A DNA stretch of 25,785 nucleotides. Origin: PVC group bacterium. GTDB lineage: Bacteria > Verrucomicrobiota > Kiritimatiellia > SS1-B-03-39 > UBA6053. Each line of letters starts with the position of its first letter. The stretch's first letter is position 1. Below the pieces are notes generated by a model, which did no database searches, had not been told where the DNA came from, and saw only the letters and a list, made by a program, of their open reading frames with translations. Location: positions 1 through 25,785 of the forward strand of contig PXAS01000323.1 in assembly GCA_003565815.1 (NCBI GenBank). Direction: 5' to 3'. Position numbers and translations under genes: made by a program. Below, in pieces: positions 23,548-25,785 of this stretch.

Positions 23548-23575
23548 ATAATGCCATAAATTCAGGGAATCACAA
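23548..23575 (-). promoter_or_regulatory. Candidate promoter of the DUF4404-led operon, likely leaderless
   Basis: On the minus strand TTGTGA (23570-23575), a 16-nt spacer and CATTAT (23548-23553) end 6 nt before the ATG at 23541. Each hexamer matches four of six consensus bases. Confidence 0.45.
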
Positions 23576-23589
23576 GCCAGGAGTGAAGC

Positions 23590-23702
23590 GGATATGGGAG
23601 ATGCGCTCGCAAGCTCGCTGGATATGGGAGATGCGCTCGCAGGTTCGCTGGATATGGGAGATGCGCTCGCAGGCTCGCTGGATATGGGAGATGCGCTCGC
23701 AG
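23590..23702. repeat. 30-bp tandem repeat, three full copies plus a partial
   Basis: The unit begins GGATATGGGAGATGCGCT and repeats every 30 bp at 23590, 23620, 23650 and 23680; the last copy is cut at about 23 bp. Copies differ at only one or two bases (CAAGCT, CAGGTT, CAGGCT). Read on the minus strand each unit holds GCGAGC twice, 8 bp apart. There are no spacers, so it is not a CRISPR. It lies just upstream of the DUF4404 promoter. Confidence 0.9.
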
Positions 23703-23705
23703 GAT

Positions 23706-23770
23706 ATCGAACGTCGAACATCGAACCGAAGCCAGACGGGATTGCCGCATCGGCAGGGGCGAAGGGGAAT
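23706..23770 (-). repeat. Inverted, degenerate copy of the heptamer composite repeat
   Basis: Three phased heptamers (ATCGAAC, GTCGAAC, ATCGAAC at 23706-23726) are the reverse complement of GTTCGAW units. They are followed by a TGCCG/CGGCA hairpin (23743-23755) and GGGGCGAAGGGG. Read on the minus strand the order matches the plus-strand copies at 24044-24325. Confidence 0.65.
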
Positions 23771-23785
23771 GGAGGGAAAAGGAAA

Positions 23786-23820
23786 ATATCCAATCTCCAA
23801 CAGGGAATGTCCAAATTTCA
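23786..23820 (+). repeat. Second 7-bp phased repeat (ATNTCCA-like)
   Basis: Five adjacent 7-mers are ATATCCA, ATCTCCA, ACAGGGA, ATGTCCA and AATTTCA. They share an A-start and usually CCA/CA end. This is a different sequence family from the GTTCRAM heptamers but has the same period. Confidence 0.55.
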
Positions 23821-24043
23821 AGGCAAGAATCGCCATTCGCAGGATTCCCTTCCCCAAAAACAATCCGCGGGACGGCGAAGCATCCGCAGGATAAAAAAAA
23901 ATCGCATCTTCCTCCACATTCGCGGGCCCCCCGCAGGAATCATCGGGTTGACAACTCCGATTGCCATCTTCTTAAAAAATCAGCCGTAACCCGCCGCCAG
24001 TGCGGCGATCCTCCTTCGCGGCTACGCGCTACGGCAGACAAGG

Positions 24044-24328
24044 TTGGCACTCCCGTCCCCTTTGCCCCCCCCGGTTCGAAGTTCGACGTTCGAAGTTCAA
24101 CGTTCAACGTTCGGATTTCCTTCCCGTTGCCCCCTTCGCCCCGCCAATGCGGCGATTGGCGCTCCCGTCCCCTTTGCCCCCCCGGTTCGAAGTTCGATGT
24201 TCGAAGTTCAACGTTCAACGTTCGGATTTCCTTCACGTTGCCCCCTTGGCCCCGCCAATGCGGCGATTGGCGCTCCTGTCCCCTTTGCCCCCCCCCGGTT
24301 CGAAGTTCGACGTTCAACGTTCGGATTC
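24044..24328 (+). repeat. Composite 111-112-bp tandem repeat with internal heptamer arrays
   Basis: Three direct copies start at 24044, 24156 and 24267 (the last partial). Each has a CTCCCGTCCCCTTTGCCCC block and then phased heptamers of consensus GTTCRAM: six at 24074-24115, six at 24185-24226 and four at 24298-24325. The first two copies continue with GGATTTCCTT, a CCCCTT(C/G)GCCCC block and the hairpin GCCAATGCGGCGATTGGC (24143-24160 and 24254-24271). An older relative, GCCAGTGCGGCGATC, lies just before the first copy at about 23997. Confidence 0.88.
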
Positions 24329-24516
24329 TCCCCTTCTTCCCTTCTTTCTTTCCTCCTCCCCCTGCCTCCCGACCCACTGAAATGCCTATGGTTCCTTGGG
24401 GCGTCTATAAATTTTTTCGCAGGGGATTTTGACCTGAAACTTACGGTTTGCCATGGGTTTATGAAGAAAAACAACCACTATGGGATGATAAAATATGACC
24501 TTTTTAAGGTGAATCA

Positions 24517-24530
24517 CACAATATATTGTG
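24517..24530 (+). promoter_or_regulatory. Probable NrdR box
   Basis: CACAATATATTGTG is a perfect 14-bp palindrome and fits the NrdR consensus (acaCwAtATaTwGtgt), lying 8 bp upstream of the nrdB -35. A half-site-like CACTAT is at 24476-24481, 41 bp upstream, about four helical turns. NrdR represses ribonucleotide reductase genes in most bacteria. Confidence 0.72.
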
Positions 24531-24538
24531 GTTCGGTG

Positions 24539-24568
24539 TTGACAGGGGGCTGGTGTTGCGTTTAAAAC
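24539..24568 (+). promoter_or_regulatory. nrdB promoter
   Basis: TTGACA (24539-24544) is followed after 17 or 18 nt by TTAAAA or TAAAAC (24562-24568). The predicted leader is about 60 nt, unlike the leaderless-looking promoters elsewhere in the window. Confidence 0.6.
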
Positions 24569-24636
24569 AAAGCAGAGCCTTTTGCGATTCGCATCCCCCA
24601 TTCCAAAACCAAAACTTCAGAGGAGAAAACAGGACC

Positions 24637-25728
24637 ATGGCCAATGAGAAAGCATTTACAGTAGGCGCGCGGACTTTCATGTTGGACCGCGAAAAGGCCG
24701 AGCAGGCCTTTGCAGACAAGAAAGTGATCAATGGCCGGGAATCCGTGTTCTTCAATTTGCTGCCCTTGAAATATCCGTGGGCATACGATTTGTACCGCAC
24801 CATGAAGACCAATCACTGGGAGCCGGAAGACATTCCCATGCAAAAGGACATTGAACAGTGGCAGAGTTCGGATGAGCTGAGTGACGTGGAACGGTGGATC
24901 ATCCGCATGGGCATCGGCTATTTCAGCGCCGCCGAAGGCATTGTCGGGGACAACGTGCTGCACGTGATCCGCGAGCGGGTCACGGCCCCGGAACTGAAGC
25001 TGGTGTTGGGCCGACACGCCCACGAGGAAAACATTCACGCCGACAGTCTGCTGTACATGATCAGTTCCTTGGGCATCAATCCCCACGAGTGCGAAGCCAT
25101 GTTCGAAGACGTGCCCACGATCACCCGCAAAAATGAATTCGTGATGAAGGTTTCCCGTCAATTGCGCCGGGATTTGGATCTGACGCAGTTGGAAAACAAG
25201 CAGTTGTTCGCCAAGAACATGTTCTTGTTTGGTCAATGCATGGAGGGCACCCAGTTTTACGGGTTGTTTGGCATGATTTTGGCGTTGTACCGGCAGAACA
25301 AATTCCCGGGGATCGGACAGATGTTCCGTTACACCCTGCGGGACGAGTCCAACCATATCGAGTTGTTGCGCAGCTTGCTGATGGCGCTGAAGGAAGAAAA
25401 CCCCGAGATTTGGACTCCCGAATTCAAAGAGGAATTGCGCGCCATCATGGGGGAAGCCAAGGAGTTGGAAAAAAGTTTTATCGCGGATTGCCTGCCCGTG
25501 AACGCGGTGGGGCTGAGTGTGGACGAGTTTTCCCAATACATTGATTATATCGCCGACCGGCGGCTGGAAGGCTGTGAGTTGGCGCCTTTGATGCCGGGGG
25601 TGAGCAATCCCTTCCCTTGGCTCGCGGAGATGATGGACATTCAGAAAGAGCAGAACTTCTTCGAAGGCCGCGTGACTGAATACCAAAAATCCTCCGCCCT
25701 CGCCGCCGTCAGCGACGACGAACTCTAA
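24637..25728 (+). CDS. nrdB: Ribonucleotide reductase class I beta subunit, Ic-like (no radical tyrosine)
   Basis: The beta subunit houses the dimetal cofactor that starts radical chemistry in the alpha subunit, making deoxyribonucleotides. The 363-aa protein resembles the Chlamydia R2 through YFSAAEGIVGDN, RHAHEENIHAD, CMEGTQFYG, LRDESNHIELL, ENPEIWTPE, ADRRLEG and the VTEYQ tail. All six metal ligands are present: E100, E131, H134, E203, E237 and H240. The first is Glu, not the Asp of E. coli. The residue four after H134, where E. coli has radical Tyr122 and Chlamydia Phe127, is Leu138. A Mn/Fe (class Ic) cofactor is therefore likely. Tyr349 in the C-tail fits the electron-transfer tyrosine. 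No ATP-cone is present. The start is supported by AGAGGAG 11 nt and ACAGGA 2 nt upstream. nrdA is not in the window. Confidence 0.95.
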   Translation: MANEKAFTVGARTFMLDREKAEQAFADKKVINGRESVFFNLLPLKYPWAYDLYRTMKTNHWEPEDIPMQKDIEQWQSSDELSDVERWIIRMGIGYFSAAEGIVGDNVLHVIRERVTAPELKLVLGRHAHEENIHADSLLYMISSLGINPHECEAMFEDVPTITRKNEFVMKVSRQLRRDLDLTQLENKQLFAKNMFLFGQCMEGTQFYGLFGMILALYRQNKFPGIGQMFRYTLRDESNHIELLRSLLMALKEENPEIWTPEFKEELRAIMGEAKELEKSFIADCLPVNAVGLSVDEFSQYIDYIADRRLEGCELAPLMPGVSNPFPWLAEMMDIQKEQNFFEGRVTEYQKSSALAAVSDDEL

Positions 25729-25736
25729 CCCCCCCC

Positions 25737-25785
25737 AACCCGCAACGCCCCAACCCGCAACGCCCCAACCCGCAACGCCCCAACC
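25737..25785. repeat. 15-bp tandem repeat after nrdB, running off the window
   Basis: AACCCGCAACGCCCC repeats at 25737, 25752 and 25767, with a fourth copy starting at 25782 and cut by the window end. It is C-rich with no G-C hairpin or U-tract, so it is not an obvious terminator. Confidence 0.88.

Larger units (their letters stand above)
23542..24515. other. Non-coding, repeat-rich intergenic region
   Basis: I see no supported gene in this stretch of nearly 1 kb. Open frames here come from in-frame tandem repeats and lack ribosome-binding sites. It contains the 30-bp tandem repeat, the two heptamer families, three plus-strand composite units and a pyrimidine-rich tract at about 24326-24375. 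A TTGACA at 23948-23953 with TTAAAA 18 nt further on is an orphan promoter-like sequence pointing toward the composite units. Confidence 0.75.

Noticed and set aside
23590..23702. CRISPR array
   Set aside because: The 30-bp units abut with no variable spacers, and no cas genes are present.
23542..23814. N-terminal extension of the DUF4404 protein through the repeats
   Set aside because: The frame is open only through the repeat. The family's N-terminus fits the ATG at 23541, and the promoter candidate would lie inside the extension.
23583..23894. 103-aa repeat peptide and other frames across the 30-bp repeats
   Set aside because: They exist because the 30-bp unit is a multiple of three with no stops; no ribosome-binding site or conserved product is visible.

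Overview
The window is a gene-dense bacterial chromosome segment with no IS element, tRNA, rRNA or CRISPR array that I can see. It looks like a Gram-negative member of the PVC superphylum, with Verrucomicrobiota/Kiritimatiellota-like bacteria my best guess at moderate confidence. The reasons are an EF-G of the 'mitochondrial-like' spd type, a chlamydia-like class Ic ribonucleotide reductase beta subunit, an ABC-2 permease fused to a CPBP protease, Tat-exported FG-GAP proteins, and intergenic heptamer repeats. No 16S sequence is present to settle the phylum.

Layout. (1) 1-2735, plus strand: the end of a division/cell-wall cluster, with the murD C-terminus, a LysM lipoprotein and ftsW. (2) 2736-3187: a small intergenic zone with one convincing short gene (minus) and one doubtful one (plus). 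(3) 3188-6513, minus: a two-gene ABC exporter whose permease carries a C-terminal CPBP protease. (4) 6669-8815, minus: fusA alone, ending in a textbook bidirectional terminator. (5) 8939-11160, minus: a nucleoside-salvage operon of pyrimidine-nucleoside phosphorylase then purine nucleoside phosphorylase, with a promoter and a terminator. (6) 11225-14943, minus: DAHP synthase, a xylose-isomerase-like TIM barrel, a GDP-4-keto-6-deoxymannose reductase-like SDR and a SprT-like metalloprotein, packed with overlaps or gaps of a few bases. (7) 15093-16081, plus: a HAD-fold protein, divergent from the aroG operon. (8) 16195-23541, minus: seven closely spaced genes, DUF4404, Gfo/Idh/MocA-like, A-type Fe-S carrier, a 72-aa unknown, a trypsin-like protease, a large secreted unknown and a Tat-exported FG-GAP protein. 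(9) 23542-24636: about 1 kb of non-coding, repeat-rich DNA. (10) 24637-25728, plus: nrdB, followed by a 15-bp tandem repeat that runs off the window.

Start-stop overlaps (ATGA or TGATG) join murD/LysM, ABC ATPase/permease, PyNP/PNP, 72-aa/protease and protease/secreted unknown, so translational coupling is the rule here.

Most interesting signals: the NrdB radical-site tyrosine is replaced by leucine, and a perfect NrdR-box-like palindrome lies just upstream of the nrdB promoter. A composite intergenic repeat built on 7-bp phased units occurs in both orientations. Several operon-first genes have a -10-like hexamer only 5-7 nt before the start codon, which suggests leaderless mRNAs. The Gfo/Idh/MocA protein lacks the canonical Lys, Asp and His residues.
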